A stretch of 46,237 bases of DNA from Clostridia bacterium (GCA_017503285.1 JAFVTH010000020.1:1-46237), one strand, 5' to 3'. Shown: positions 8,566 through 16,664, counted from the stretch's first letter. Notes: generated by a model from the letters alone, not told the origin. Numbers and translations are program-made.

Positions 8566-10205
8566 ACCACACAACACACCTCTGGCAGCTTTATGAAAAA
8601 GGCCTTGATTATCAATCCTCTATTGGTATAAGGGAAAGCATCCCTACATATGTTAACTTTTTTGAGGGCAGGCAATGGCCTGCACCGACACCCAGCACCA
8701 AAAATCTGCCAAGACCCGTTGTAAACATTGTAAAAATGATATGCAGAAGTAAAAAATCCGCAGTTTTATCAACTCCTGTGAAGATTTTTTACAAAAGCCT
8801 GTCGCCCCTTACGGACATTGACAAGCTAAATGACTTTGCCACATGCCTTTTCAAGGAGCTTGACCAGGACGAGATTGACAGGCGCGCCATAGACGACGGA
8901 GTTAAAAAGGGCTCTTACTTCTACCATTATTATTGGGACCCAAGCGCGCCTTCTCTTTCTTCGGAGGAGCTTGGTGGCGTAAGGTGTGAGCTGATTGACC
9001 CGTTAAACATCTTCTTCTCCTCTCCCGAGGAGCTAAACGAGCAAAAGCAGGAGTGGATATTAATTTCCACAAGAAAAACCGTTGAGGAAATTAAGTCACT
9101 TGCAGATGAGGATATTTCCCTTGATTATTTGGAGCCTGACTTAAGAATCAGCGCTTATGGTACTAAGGAGCAGTCATCTGAAAGGAAAATTACCCTTTTA
9201 ACCCGCTATTTTAGAATAAATGGGGAGGTTTTTTGCGAAAGAGCAACAAAAAGTGCCGTAATTTCAAAACCCTTTAGCCTAACACCGGACTTTTCGGAGC
9301 TTAGCCAGCTTGACTCTACTCTAAAAAGAGCTGTCAAGAGGCAGGTTGCCACGCTCTACCCTATTGCTTGTGGCTATTACGAAAAGCGTGAGGGCACAAT
9401 TTACGGTCTTAGCGAGGTTGAAGGATTAATTCCTAACCAAAAGGCAATCAATTTTAACATTGCTATGAGCCTTTTGAACGCTCAAGAGTGTGCTTGGGGC
9501 AAGTATATTGCCTTGCCAAACGCGCTTAAGGGTCAGAAAATTACAAACTCACCGGGTCAGGTGATTATAGACTATTCCGGAACGGGCAGCGGCATTAAGC
9601 GTATGCCGGATGCAGGCATTTCACAAGTGCCAATGAGCATTACAGCCGATATAACCGAGCTAACAAGAATGGTTGCCGGCACAACCGAGGTATTTACAGG
9701 CGATAGCTTCAACTCCAACCTGTCAGGCTCGGCAATCGCTTACCTACAAGCGCAGGCGCAGATGCCAATTGAGGAATTAAAAAACAATTTTTACATTGCT
9801 AAAAAGAAGCAGGGAGCAATTTTGGCTCAATTTATGCGACTATACTACTATAAAAGAGCCTTTATTCGCACCCGAAGCAACAAAGAGGGCAAAACCGAGG
9901 AATATTTTGACACATTTTTGTCTCAAGAATACGAAAACTCATCTCTTGAGGTTATTGTTGAGGCAGTTGGTGGCACAAAATCCAGCATAGCCCAGGACAT
10001 TTCCTTTCTTGATACTTGTCTTAAGAACGGATATATTTCTCTTGAGACATATATAAATGCCTATCCGGAAAGCGCAATCACAAACAAAAGCGCGCTTTTA
10101 AGGCAAATTGAAAAGGAAAAGGGTACAGAGCTTGAAAATCTGCGCTTAGAGGTTGCAGATTTGAAAGCAAAATTGTCACAAAAATCACAGAAGCAGGTTG
10201 ATTAA
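8538..10205 (+). CDS. Phage portal protein
   Basis: 555 residues, GTG start at 8538 set 9 nt after an AAGGAGGT. The N-terminal region matches portal proteins of the head-tail connector type: a YVNFFEGRQW-like entry, then PRPVVNIVKMICRSKKSAVL. A central wing follows, and GTTEVFTGDSFNSNLSGSAIAYLQAQAQ marks the stem/clip region. The C-terminal ~35 residues form a coiled coil (LENLRLEVADLKAKLSQKSQ). The gene follows terminase and precedes a scaffold-like gene and the capsid, the standard head-module order. The frame is intact along its full length. Confidence 0.85.
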   Translation: MAQWQENYLNHTTHLWQLYEKGLDYQSSIGIRESIPTYVNFFEGRQWPAPTPSTKNLPRPVVNIVKMICRSKKSAVLSTPVKIFYKSLSPLTDIDKLNDFATCLFKELDQDEIDRRAIDDGVKKGSYFYHYYWDPSAPSLSSEELGGVRCELIDPLNIFFSSPEELNEQKQEWILISTRKTVEEIKSLADEDISLDYLEPDLRISAYGTKEQSSERKITLLTRYFRINGEVFCERATKSAVISKPFSLTPDFSELSQLDSTLKRAVKRQVATLYPIACGYYEKREGTIYGLSEVEGLIPNQKAINFNIAMSLLNAQECAWGKYIALPNALKGQKITNSPGQVIIDYSGTGSGIKRMPDAGISQVPMSITADITELTRMVAGTTEVFTGDSFNSNLSGSAIAYLQAQAQMPIEELKNNFYIAKKKQGAILAQFMRLYYYKRAFIRTRSNKEGKTEEYFDTFLSQEYENSSLEVIVEAVGGTKSSIAQDISFLDTCLKNGYISLETYINAYPESAITNKSALLRQIEKEKGTELENLRLEVADLKAKLSQKSQKQVD

Positions 10206-10294
10206 ATTTTCAACCAAAAAGTGGAAAACACTCGACCCTGTGTCGATAATTTCATATTTTGACACTTGGTCGAATAAGCAAAAACAGGAGTATT

Positions 10295-10906
10295 ATGCAA
10301 GAAATTTTATCAAAAACCGAATTAACCGATGTAAAAAACGACCAAAGCCCCCAAACAGAGGATGAAAGTAAGGAAAGCATCTCTGCTTCGGCAGGCGCAG
10401 AGCCTTCTTGCGCACAAAGCACGGCTGACAATGTTATCGCCAATTCAATAGCTATTAGCGAGCAAGCCCCTTTGTTGCCAAATGACGACTCGCTTGAGCG
10501 TTTTTACAAGATAATTAAGGATTTTTTCGCATACCCGGGCAAGGATAAGCCCACAAATGTCCCCACTAAGCAGGAGGAGCAAGACTTTTCTGCAGCTTTT
10601 CCGGGCATAGAAAGAGAAAAGGTGGAAAAGGACCCCGATTTTATACTATTCAAGGGCGCAAGAGAGCAAAGCAAAGACACAGTAAGCCTTTATAAGGATT
10701 TTTTGGAGCTTAGCGCCAGCATCGAAAGAAAGGTAACAGAGCGCTTGCTTGCAAAAAACGCAACAAATCGTTCATCCGTTGGTTCTCTTTCGTCAAATGA
10801 AAGAATAGACGGGGACTACTTTACCAAGGAGCAGGTTCTCAAGATGTCAGAGGAGCAAATCAGGCGCAATTTTGACAAAATTCGAAGGAGTCAGGCAAGA
10901 TGGTAA
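10295..10906 (+). CDS. Phage scaffold-like protein
   Basis: 203 residues. ATG at 10295 follows an ACAGGAG site; an upstream in-frame TTG at 10259 has none. The N-terminal ~80 residues are polar and low in complexity. The C-terminus (FTKEQVLKMSEEQIRRNFDK, then IRRSQARW) has the 'Met-Ser then Asn...Ile...Ser...Trp' ending common in capsid scaffolding proteins encoded just before the major capsid gene. It would shape the procapsid and leave before DNA packaging. Assignment rests on position and the C-terminal motif. Confidence 0.65.
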   Translation: MQEILSKTELTDVKNDQSPQTEDESKESISASAGAEPSCAQSTADNVIANSIAISEQAPLLPNDDSLERFYKIIKDFFAYPGKDKPTNVPTKQEEQDFSAAFPGIEREKVEKDPDFILFKGAREQSKDTVSLYKDFLELSASIERKVTERLLAKNATNRSSVGSLSSNERIDGDYFTKEQVLKMSEEQIRRNFDKIRRSQARW

Positions 10907-11004
10907 GGGTTAAGCTTTCGGGGCAAAAAACGGGAATTATCGACACAGGGTCGGCTGTTTTTGAATTTTTAAGCAAAATTTTTCGCAAGGAAGGAGTTAA
11001 ATAA
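10900..11004 (+). CDS. 34-residue ORF carrying a repeat-encoded GIIDTGS segment
   Basis: The ATG overlaps the last codons of the scaffold-like gene and is preceded by GAAGGAG (10882-10890). The peptide MVRVKLSGQKTGIIDTGSAV continues to a basic end (FRKEGVK). About 45 nt of it (10916-10965) repeat the DNA at 8300-8350, where they encode the terminase C-terminus (GIIDTGSSV). It may be a real coupled small protein or merely the product of a repeat insertion. DTG resembles an aspartic protease motif, but the peptide is far too short to be one. Confidence 0.35.
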   Translation: MVRVKLSGQKTGIIDTGSAVFEFLSKIFRKEGVK

Positions 11005-11075
11005 GCACCTTTTCCGAAAGGAATAAGCGTTTTTCGTTAAGTATTCCGCAAAATTACTTATTTTAGGAGAAAAAC

Positions 11076-11918
11076 ATGGCATTTAATAACTTTATTCCAT
11101 CAGTTTGGGCAGAATCCATCAACAGAGAGCTGGAAAGAGCTTGTGTATTCCTTGAGGACTGCAACAGACAGTACGAGGGTCTTGTTGCCGGCAAGGGCGA
11201 CAGCGTTCACATTCTTGGTGTTGGAAAGCCAACAATCAAAAGCCTTGAGAGAGAAAACGCAAGCGGAGAGATAGATGCAGCCGAGGAGATTGAGGACACC
11301 TCTGTTATTCTAAACATAAATCAAATCCGTTACTTCAACTACAAGGTAGGCGATATCGACAAGGCACAGTCAGTTGGCGGACTTATGGACACGCTTTCCC
11401 AGGAAACCTCCGAGGGTCTTGCTAATGAGATTGACAAGTTTATTGCAAATATGGCAACAAGCGAGGACGTTAGCACTCTTACCGCTACAGCCCAGCTTGT
11501 AAACAAGGACAACATCCTTTCAATCCTAGATGACGCAATCGAAAAGTTGCAAGAAAATGACGTAAACATGGCATCAGGGGTAACAATCACAGTTTCCCCG
11601 CGCTTCTACAAGCTTTTCAAGCAGGCATACATCGGCAAGAACACCGACAATGCATCAGCCCTCGAAAATGGCAGAGTAGCAATGTACGGCAATGTTACCA
11701 TTAAGCTTTCAAACAACGTTGCAAAGACCGAGGACGGCACAACTGACAACATTATGATAAGAACCAAGAGAGCAATTGCTTTCGTAAACCCACTAACTCA
11801 CACAGAGGCTTATCGTCCTGAAAAGTCCTTTGCTGACGCAGTTAAGGGTTATGCGCTCTTTGACGGCAAGGTTGTAAGACCAAAGGAAATCATTAACATC
11901 AACGTAAAATACGCATAA
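11076..11918 (+). CDS. Phage major capsid protein
   Basis: 280 residues, ATG after TTTAGGAG. The protein starts MAFNNFIPSVWAESINREL, typical of coat proteins related to the P22/HK97 fold. It contains ANEIDKFIANMA, VTITVSPRFYKLFKQAYIGK and the C-terminal FVNPLTHTEAYRPEKSFADA block characteristic of major capsid proteins. It lies last in the head module and is followed by a strong terminator, with no tail or connector genes after it. Confidence 0.85.
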   Translation: MAFNNFIPSVWAESINRELERACVFLEDCNRQYEGLVAGKGDSVHILGVGKPTIKSLERENASGEIDAAEEIEDTSVILNINQIRYFNYKVGDIDKAQSVGGLMDTLSQETSEGLANEIDKFIANMATSEDVSTLTATAQLVNKDNILSILDDAIEKLQENDVNMASGVTITVSPRFYKLFKQAYIGKNTDNASALENGRVAMYGNVTIKLSNNVAKTEDGTTDNIMIRTKRAIAFVNPLTHTEAYRPEKSFADAVKGYALFDGKVVRPKEIININVKYA

Positions 11919-11952
11919 TAAGCCTATTTTGCGGTTATTTGGGTGAATACTA

Positions 11953-11985
11953 AAGCAGGGGCAGGTTTTTGCCCCTGCTTTTGCT
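11953..11985 (+). terminator. Terminator after the capsid gene
   Basis: AAGCAGGGGCA-GGTTTT-TGCCCCTGCTT, an 11-bp perfect stem followed by TTGCTTT. It ends the phage head module. Confidence 0.85.
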
Positions 11986-12301
11986 TTCTCTTAAAATTCG
12001 GCGTTTTTGACGCCCATACTTCTTCTCTGCTAAAATTTATATTTATTCGCTGAAACTGTATATTTATTACTCATTGATTTCCATTTACTTGACCCTGTGT
12101 CTGTAATTCAATTTTTAATTTTTCAATTTTTGTATATTTATACACTATATTGTGGAAAATTTGAATTTTTAAGCGTTTTTACTGTGTTTTTTAGGATTTT
12201 AGCGCATAATTCCCCACTTTTCATTAAAATTCAACGATTTTTCGGCATTTTAGAGAGCTTTTTATATAAAAAGACCTATGTTTACAGCACAATTAGGCAT
12301 T

Positions 12302-12317
12302 TTTCTCGGTCGAGAAA
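12302..12317. promoter_or_regulatory. 16-bp palindrome upstream of the Noc-like gene
   Basis: TTTCTCG-GT-CGAGAAA, perfect 7-bp arms, 53 nt before the start codon. In size it resembles Noc-binding palindromes of bacilli but differs in sequence. It may be an autoregulatory operator or a local binding site. Confidence 0.4.
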
Positions 12318-12369
12318 TGTTATTATTGGGTTGGAAATAGTTTTTCCAATAAAAAGAGAGGTAAAAGCA

Positions 12370-13227
12370 ATGAAAACAGAGGAAAAGGATGAAAAAACAG
12401 GTCTTGGCAAGGAAATCGTACCCTTGGAGGTATCTAAAATCGTTCCAAATCCAAACCAGCCAAGAAAAGTCTTTAAGGAGGAGCAAATATTAAGGCTTGC
12501 AGATAGTATAAGGCAGTTTGGTATCATACAGCCACTAACTGTGAGAAAAATTGATGATGGATATGAGCTTGTGTCCGGAGAGAGGCGTTTAAGGGCAGCA
12601 AAGGAGCTCGGAATGAGGTATGTTCCCTGCGTTGTGTCAAACGCGAGCGAGGAGGAAAGCGCCGAAATATCCATAATAGAAAACCTTATAAGAGAGGATT
12701 TGAACATTTTCGAGCAAGCCCTGGCAATTGAAACGTTAATCGACACTTACGGACTTACACAGGAGCAAATCGCAACAAAATTGTCAAACAGTCAATCCTA
12801 CATAGCAAACAAGCTAAGGCTGCTTAGGTTGAGCCAAAGCGAGCGAGAGCAAATTTTGGAGCATCACCTTTCAGAAAGGCACGCAAGGGCGCTGCTTAGA
12901 GTCTTTGACACGAATTTAAGAGCCAAGCTGCTGAAGCAGATTATTGACGAAGGGCTAAACGTTGCAAAAACCGAGGAAATTATCGAAAGACTTGTGTCTA
13001 AGACAGAAAAGCAAGAAAAAAGCAGCTCTTACAAGGACATAAGTGCGTTTGTCACCGCCATAAACCGTGCAATTGATGCAGCGTCAAAGGGCGGATTCAA
13101 AATCAAGAGCAGGAAAATAGAAAACGACAATTTTACAGAGCTAACTATTCTAATACCAAAGACACAGGATGACCCGAGCTTAGACTCCTCGCCGGAGATA
13201 CAACTCCCAAGCTATGTGGGAAATTAA
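12370..13227 (+). CDS. ParB/Noc-like CTP-dependent DNA-binding protein
   Basis: 285 residues from the ATG at 12370 (RBS AGAGAGG). It has the ParB/Spo0J N-terminal CTP-binding core (NPNQPRKVF near residue 29, then SGERRLRAA) and the ENLIREDLN signature. A helix-turn-helix DNA-binding domain follows (YGLTQEQIATKLSNSQSYIA), then LSERHARALLR and a divergent C-terminal dimerisation region. It is a second ParB paralogue next to Soj-Spo0J, the usual position of the nucleoid-occlusion factor Noc. The first residues are charged and lack an obvious amphipathic membrane helix, so a strict Noc role is unproven. It may bind the parS cluster immediately downstream. Confidence 0.85.
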   Translation: MKTEEKDEKTGLGKEIVPLEVSKIVPNPNQPRKVFKEEQILRLADSIRQFGIIQPLTVRKIDDGYELVSGERRLRAAKELGMRYVPCVVSNASEEESAEISIIENLIREDLNIFEQALAIETLIDTYGLTQEQIATKLSNSQSYIANKLRLLRLSQSEREQILEHHLSERHARALLRVFDTNLRAKLLKQIIDEGLNVAKTEEIIERLVSKTEKQEKSSSYKDISAFVTAINRAIDAASKGGFKIKSRKIENDNFTELTILIPKTQDDPSLDSSPEIQLPSYVGN

Positions 13228-13274
13228 TGCAAATTACACCCAATAAAACATAAAAATAAGCAAATTTTAGACTT

Positions 13275-13300
13275 AAAGCCCCTTTTAGGGGCTTTTTTAT
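13275..13300 (+). terminator. Terminator of the Noc-like gene
   Basis: AAAGCCCC-TTTTA-GGGGCTTT followed by a T run. Confidence 0.85.
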
Positions 13301-13527
13301 TGTTTTAACCTCAATATCGTTAGTTGTCTAACGTTTTATATGCAGAACAAAAGAAAAAAGTTATGAATTTTAAGAGTATATGCTTGAGAAATAAACAAAT
13401 AAACGTCAAAAATAGAGATAATAAGGGTTAAAAGTGTTAAAAAAGTTATGAATAGTTAGAAATTAAGGGTGGTATAAGAGGAGCAAATTATGCTAGAAAA
13501 CTAGTGGTATAAGCAGTCAAATACAAA

Positions 13528-13543
13528 TGTTTCACGTGGAACA
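13528..13543. other. parS site 1
   Basis: TGTTTCACGTGGAACA, exact match to the Firmicute parS palindrome bound by Spo0J/ParB. Confidence 0.95.
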
Positions 13544-13903
13544 CGATTAATTTTAGTAGTAATCAGGGGTAAAAATTGCTTTGAAAGGGCAAATAGAACT
13601 CTTCTCTACGCATATGAATAGAAATATCGCAAGCTAACTGACCAATCAGCGAAAAGGAAAGAGGATATAAACGTAGTTAAAAGAACGGAAGCAAACGCCA
13701 TAATTGGTGGCACCAAATAACAGGTATTTTAAGGCATAAAAAGTGTTGTTTTTTGGACTTGAATTATAAATATATCCGGTTGGTGGGTGTGTGGTATCAA
13801 TGTCGTTCTTGTCGGTGTGTGGGTTATCAATGTCGTTCATCGTATTTGGGTAGGTTGTGGGGACTCAGGACCGAATCTTCCATCCGTCACGCAAGGCTAC
13901 TTT

Positions 13904-13919
13904 TGTTTCACGTGGAACA
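13904..13919. other. parS site 2
   Basis: TGTTTCACGTGGAACA, exact parS, 376 nt after site 1. Confidence 0.95.
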
Positions 13920-14017
13920 AAGCGGAAATTCGCGACGCGATATAGGGAATAAGAGGCAGGATTATAATAGCTAACAAGCAATAGGATATTTGATTGATTT
14001 TAACAGAAAAACAAGTG

Positions 14018-14033
14018 TGTTTCACGTGGAACA
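14018..14033. other. parS site 3
   Basis: TGTTTCACGTGGAACA, exact parS, 114 nt after site 2. Confidence 0.95.
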
Positions 14034-14087
14034 TCCCCGTCCGCGGGGTTAGTTAAATTAGGTTTTGCTTGGAGGCGAAACTGGTGG

Positions 14088-14103
14088 TGTTTCACGTGGA
14101 ACA
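14088..14103. other. parS site 4
   Basis: TGTTTCACGTGGAACA, exact parS, 70 nt after site 3. Confidence 0.95.
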
Positions 14104-14153
14104 ATTTGTTCGGGTGGAAAATCAAGGTATTTTGTAGACAGAAAGAGGGCGCG

Positions 14154-14169
14154 TGTTTCACGTGGAACA
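14154..14169. other. parS site 5
   Basis: TGTTTCACGTGGAACA, exact parS, 66 nt after site 4 and about 250 nt before soj. Confidence 0.95.
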
Positions 14170-14349
14170 AATCCAAGGCTATTCCTTCTTTTTGGTTTGA
14201 ATTGAAAAGCTAGGTAGCTAGGTAACAATACGAAAGCAAACAAAATTTAGGGGCGTTTCCGCTTGGTTTGTTTGATGGTTTGCTTATTTCTTTTGGTAGA
14301 ATGCTTTTTATGGGCAATGCAAAATTCTACAATTTTAGCTTTTTTAGTA

Positions 14350-14378
14350 TTGATTTTCAGCCGTTTACATGTTATACT
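14350..14378 (+). promoter_or_regulatory. Promoter of soj-spo0J
   Basis: TTGATT (14350-14355), 17-nt spacer, TATACT (14373-14378). Confidence 0.65.
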
Positions 14379-14416
14379 CTAAATAAGAATAGATAATGAA
14401 AGGATTTTGGGTAGCT

Positions 14417-15190
14417 GTGAATATCATTTCCTTTGCCAACCAAAAGGGCGGTGTTGGCAAAACAACCTCTGCTATCAACTGCGCATCCTGTCTTGGCGCG
14501 CTGGGCAAAAGAGTTTTGCTTATAGATTTAGACCCACAAGGTAGTGCTACAAGTGGTGTCGGCTTACACAAAAGCGCGCTAAAATATTCCTCTTACGATA
14601 TTTTGGTAGGAAAATGCGACGATATTTACAAGGCGATTATCAAAACCGAATTCAAAAACCTTTCTGTTTTGCCATCAAATATGTCCTTGGCAGGAGCAGA
14701 GCTTGAGCTGTCACGCACGGAAAGACGCGAATTCTACTTAAAAAATCAGCTAGGCAAGCTTAAAGAGGACCATGCGTTTGATTATATCGTAATAGATTGT
14801 CCACCGTCATTGGGAGTGATAACTATAAACGCCCTTTCGGCATCAAACTACGTTATGATACCTGCGCAGTGCGAATTTTATGCGCTTGAGGGTCTTACAC
14901 AGCTTATGATGTCAATAAAGGCTATCAGAGAAAGGTATAATCCGAGGCTAATTATTGGCGGAATATTAATAACAATGTATAATCCTCGCTTAAGATTATC
15001 AAGCGAGGTGTTGAGTGAGCTAAAAAAATACTACGAGGATTTGCTTTTTGAGGCAAAAATTTCTCGCTCGGTTGCTCTTTGTGAGGCACCAAGCTATGGC
15101 GAGCCAATAAATTACTACTCAAAATACTCTAAGGGAAGCTTGGAATACACAAAGCTTGCCAAGGAAATCATTACAAGAATTGAAGGATAA
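14417..15190 (+). CDS. soj: Chromosome partition ATPase Soj (ParA)
   Basis: 257 residues from GTG 14417, giving the usual ParA start MNIISFANQKGGVGKTTSAI. An in-frame ATG at 14396 adds seven residues but has no SD and is very close to the predicted transcription start; GAAAGGA upstream of the GTG has a rather long 12-nt spacing, so the start is not certain. The deviant Walker A (KGGVGKTT, signature lysine at 10), LLIDLDPQGSATSG and Walker B VIDCPPSLG are all present. Soj works with Spo0J and parS in origin segregation and in control of DnaA. Confidence 0.93.
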   Translation: MNIISFANQKGGVGKTTSAINCASCLGALGKRVLLIDLDPQGSATSGVGLHKSALKYSSYDILVGKCDDIYKAIIKTEFKNLSVLPSNMSLAGAELELSRTERREFYLKNQLGKLKEDHAFDYIVIDCPPSLGVITINALSASNYVMIPAQCEFYALEGLTQLMMSIKAIRERYNPRLIIGGILITMYNPRLRLSSEVLSELKKYYEDLLFEAKISRSVALCEAPSYGEPINYYSKYSKGSLEYTKLAKEIITRIEG

Positions 15191-15201
15191 GGAGAAAAAC
15201 C

Positions 15202-16089
15202 ATGGTAAAAAGAGGATTAGGAAAAGGACTTGACTCCATTTTTGCAGACAACTACATAGAAACCTCAGCATCAAGCGAGGGTGTACAAACACTTAGACTT
15301 TCCGAAATTGAGCCAAAGGCTGACCAGCCAAGAAAGCATTTCGACGAGGAATCATTACAGCAGCTTGCTGATTCTATTACGCAGCACGGCTTGCTTCAGC
15401 CTATTATTGTAAGAGAAAGCGCAGGCGGATTTTATCAGATTATTGCAGGTGAAAGACGTTGGAGAGCATCAAAAATGGCAGGACTTACAGAGGTTCCTGT
15501 CGTTATTATGGATGCAGACGCACTTAAGGCTGCTGAAATTGCTATAATTGAAAACGTGCAGCGTGAGGATTTGAACGCATATGAAGAGGCATCTGCCTAC
15601 AAGGCACTTATGTCTGAATACGGTCTTACACAGGAGGAGGTTGCCGCAAGAGTTGGCAAATCAAGAAGTGCAGTTGCAAACACCCTGCGTCTTTTGGACC
15701 TTCCGGAGGAGATTTTAGAGATGCTAAAGACAGGAGATATCTCTGCCGGTCACGCAAAAGCCGTTTTAGGTCTTAAGAATAAGGACGATATGGTTGATTT
15801 GGCGCAAAAGATTCTCGTGCGCTCCCTTTCTGTAAGAGAAACAGAGGATTTGGTCAAAAAGCTTAATAAGCTTTTTGAAAAGGGTCAAAAGGCGGTTGAC
15901 GACGTCCTTGAGGACGAGGTTGTTGTTGACTACGTAAAGGACCTTGAAAGAAAGGTTAGAGCTCTCATTGGAAAGCAGATCAAGATTAACACTAAGGGCA
16001 AGATGAAAACCGTTCAAATCGAGTATGTTGACGACGACGACCTTGTGGAGATACTCAACACCCTTTGTGGCAAGGATATTACCGACTGA
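15202..16089 (+). CDS. spo0J: Chromosome partition protein Spo0J (ParB)
   Basis: 295 residues, starting with the classic GLGKGLDSIF and followed by KADQPRKHFDEESL, the CTP-binding IIAGERRWRASKMAGL and ENVQREDLNAYEEA. The helix-turn-helix (YGLTQEEVAARVGKSRSAVA) comes next, then SAGHAKAVLGL and a C-terminal dimer domain. It is 11 nt after soj with a GGAG site. It binds the five parS sites upstream of soj and spreads as a CTP clamp. Full length and intact. Confidence 0.95.
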   Translation: MVKRGLGKGLDSIFADNYIETSASSEGVQTLRLSEIEPKADQPRKHFDEESLQQLADSITQHGLLQPIIVRESAGGFYQIIAGERRWRASKMAGLTEVPVVIMDADALKAAEIAIIENVQREDLNAYEEASAYKALMSEYGLTQEEVAARVGKSRSAVANTLRLLDLPEEILEMLKTGDISAGHAKAVLGLKNKDDMVDLAQKILVRSLSVRETEDLVKKLNKLFEKGQKAVDDVLEDEVVVDYVKDLERKVRALIGKQIKINTKGKMKTVQIEYVDDDDLVEILNTLCGKDITD

Positions 16090-16607
16090 TGAATATATTT
16101 TTGCAGGGTACACAAATCGTTGACACGTCAACAATCATTTGGGCTATGTGCGTAGGCGCAAATATAGCCTTTATAGCTACATTTTTTATAAGAAACTTTA
16201 ACGGAATTATAGTTAGGCGCTTGCTTGACAAGGGTGTTGGCTCAAAGCACGCATACACCTTTGGAGAGCTGGGCATAAGCGGTGCTTTGCTTTTCGTTTG
16301 CAAGCATCTGCTTCGCGACGGATCAGTGCTTAGGAACACTGTTTCCTGCGTAGGCGGCAAGATACCCTCTGTGCCTGTCGAGAAGGAAACCGACAGCGAC
16401 TCACAAAAGGATATAGAGCCATCCTTCCGCCTCGCTTACGACCAAGCAAGGTTTTACATAGACGAAAGAAACGAGGAAAAGGCAAGGTCCTCTTACGGCA
16501 CTAAGACAAGCTGGTGGCTTTTGCCCCTGTTTATTGTGGCATCTGTGGCAATTTCCTACGGTATGACATATCTGATGCCCTGGTTACTTTCGCTGTTCAA
16601 TTTATAA
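16089..16607 (+). CDS. Hypothetical membrane protein, translationally coupled to spo0J
   Basis: 172 residues. Its ATG overlaps the spo0J stop (TGATG). One membrane segment lies at about 15-37 (IIWAMCVGANIAFIATFFI) and one or two at the C-terminus (WWLLPLFIVASVAISYGMTY, then LMPWLLSLF), with a soluble charged loop between. I do not recognise the family. The tight coupling suggests a partner in partitioning or a membrane-associated role near the origin, which is inference. A strong terminator follows. Confidence 0.8.
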   Translation: MNIFLQGTQIVDTSTIIWAMCVGANIAFIATFFIRNFNGIIVRRLLDKGVGSKHAYTFGELGISGALLFVCKHLLRDGSVLRNTVSCVGGKIPSVPVEKETDSDSQKDIEPSFRLAYDQARFYIDERNEEKARSSYGTKTSWWLLPLFIVASVAISYGMTYLMPWLLSLFNL

Positions 16608-16610
16608 TAA

Positions 16611-16640
16611 AAAGGAAGCAAAAACGCTTCCTTTTATTTT
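16611..16640 (+). terminator. Terminator of soj-spo0J-membrane protein operon
   Basis: AAAGGAAGC-AAAAAC-GCTTCCTTT then TATTTTTT. Confidence 0.85.
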
Positions 16641-16664
16641 TTCAAAAAATTTTTCAAAAAAGTA

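Larger units (their letters stand above)
2460..12101. repeat. Dispersed CGACACAGGGTCG repeat family, seven copies
   Basis: Copies at 2460-2472 (+), 3517-3529 (-), 6872-6883 (+), 8327-8338 (+), 10233-10245 (-), 10941-10953 (+) and 12091-12101 (-). The core has short inverted arms, CGAC and GTCG. Several copies extend to about 30-45 nt, consensus near AATTATCGACACAGGGTC followed by GASTGTTTT. They sit in a terminator, a leader, terminase, the portal-scaffold gap, a small ORF and the region before the Noc-like gene. I found none in the other 34 kb. Coordinates span the whole family, not one element. Confidence 0.8.
11919..12369. other. Gap between capsid and Noc-like genes
   Basis: 451 nt, very AT-rich. 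It holds the capsid terminator, one copy of the dispersed repeat (12091-12101), a 16-bp palindrome at 12302-12317 and a small hairpin TTGGAAA-TAGTT-TTTCCAA (12333-12351) just before the Noc-like start. An open frame from 12097 reads into the Noc-like gene, but it has no ribosome binding site and its N-terminal ~90 residues look non-coding. Confidence 0.6.
13301..14395. other. Gene-free centromere-like region with five parS sites
   Basis: About 1.1 kb without a credible gene. It contains five exact parS sites, a direct repeat (GTGTGTGG..TATCAATGTCGTTC at 13786-13808 and 13814-13838) and a hairpin CCCCG-TCCG-CGGGG (14035-14048). The soj promoter is at its right end. I saw no DnaA boxes (TTATCCACA) or AT-rich unwinding element that would mark oriC itself. 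Confidence 0.75.

Noticed and set aside
10900-11004. Aspartic protease (retropepsin) in the phage module, from the DTG motif
   Set aside because: The peptide is 34 residues, and the DTG is encoded by a DNA repeat that also occurs outside genes.
2460-12101. DNA uptake sequence explanation for CGACACAGGGTCG
   Set aside because: Uptake sequences are spread over the whole genome, whereas this motif is limited here to about 10 kb. A genome-wide count would be needed to reconsider.
12097-12369. N-terminal 91-residue extension of the Noc-like protein
   Set aside because: No ribosome binding site, very AT-rich, hydrophobic shadow sequence; ATG 12370 with AGAGAGG gives the normal ParB start.
13301-14395. 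Origin of replication (oriC)
   Set aside because: parS sites suggest origin proximity, but no DnaA-box cluster, dnaA or dnaN is present.
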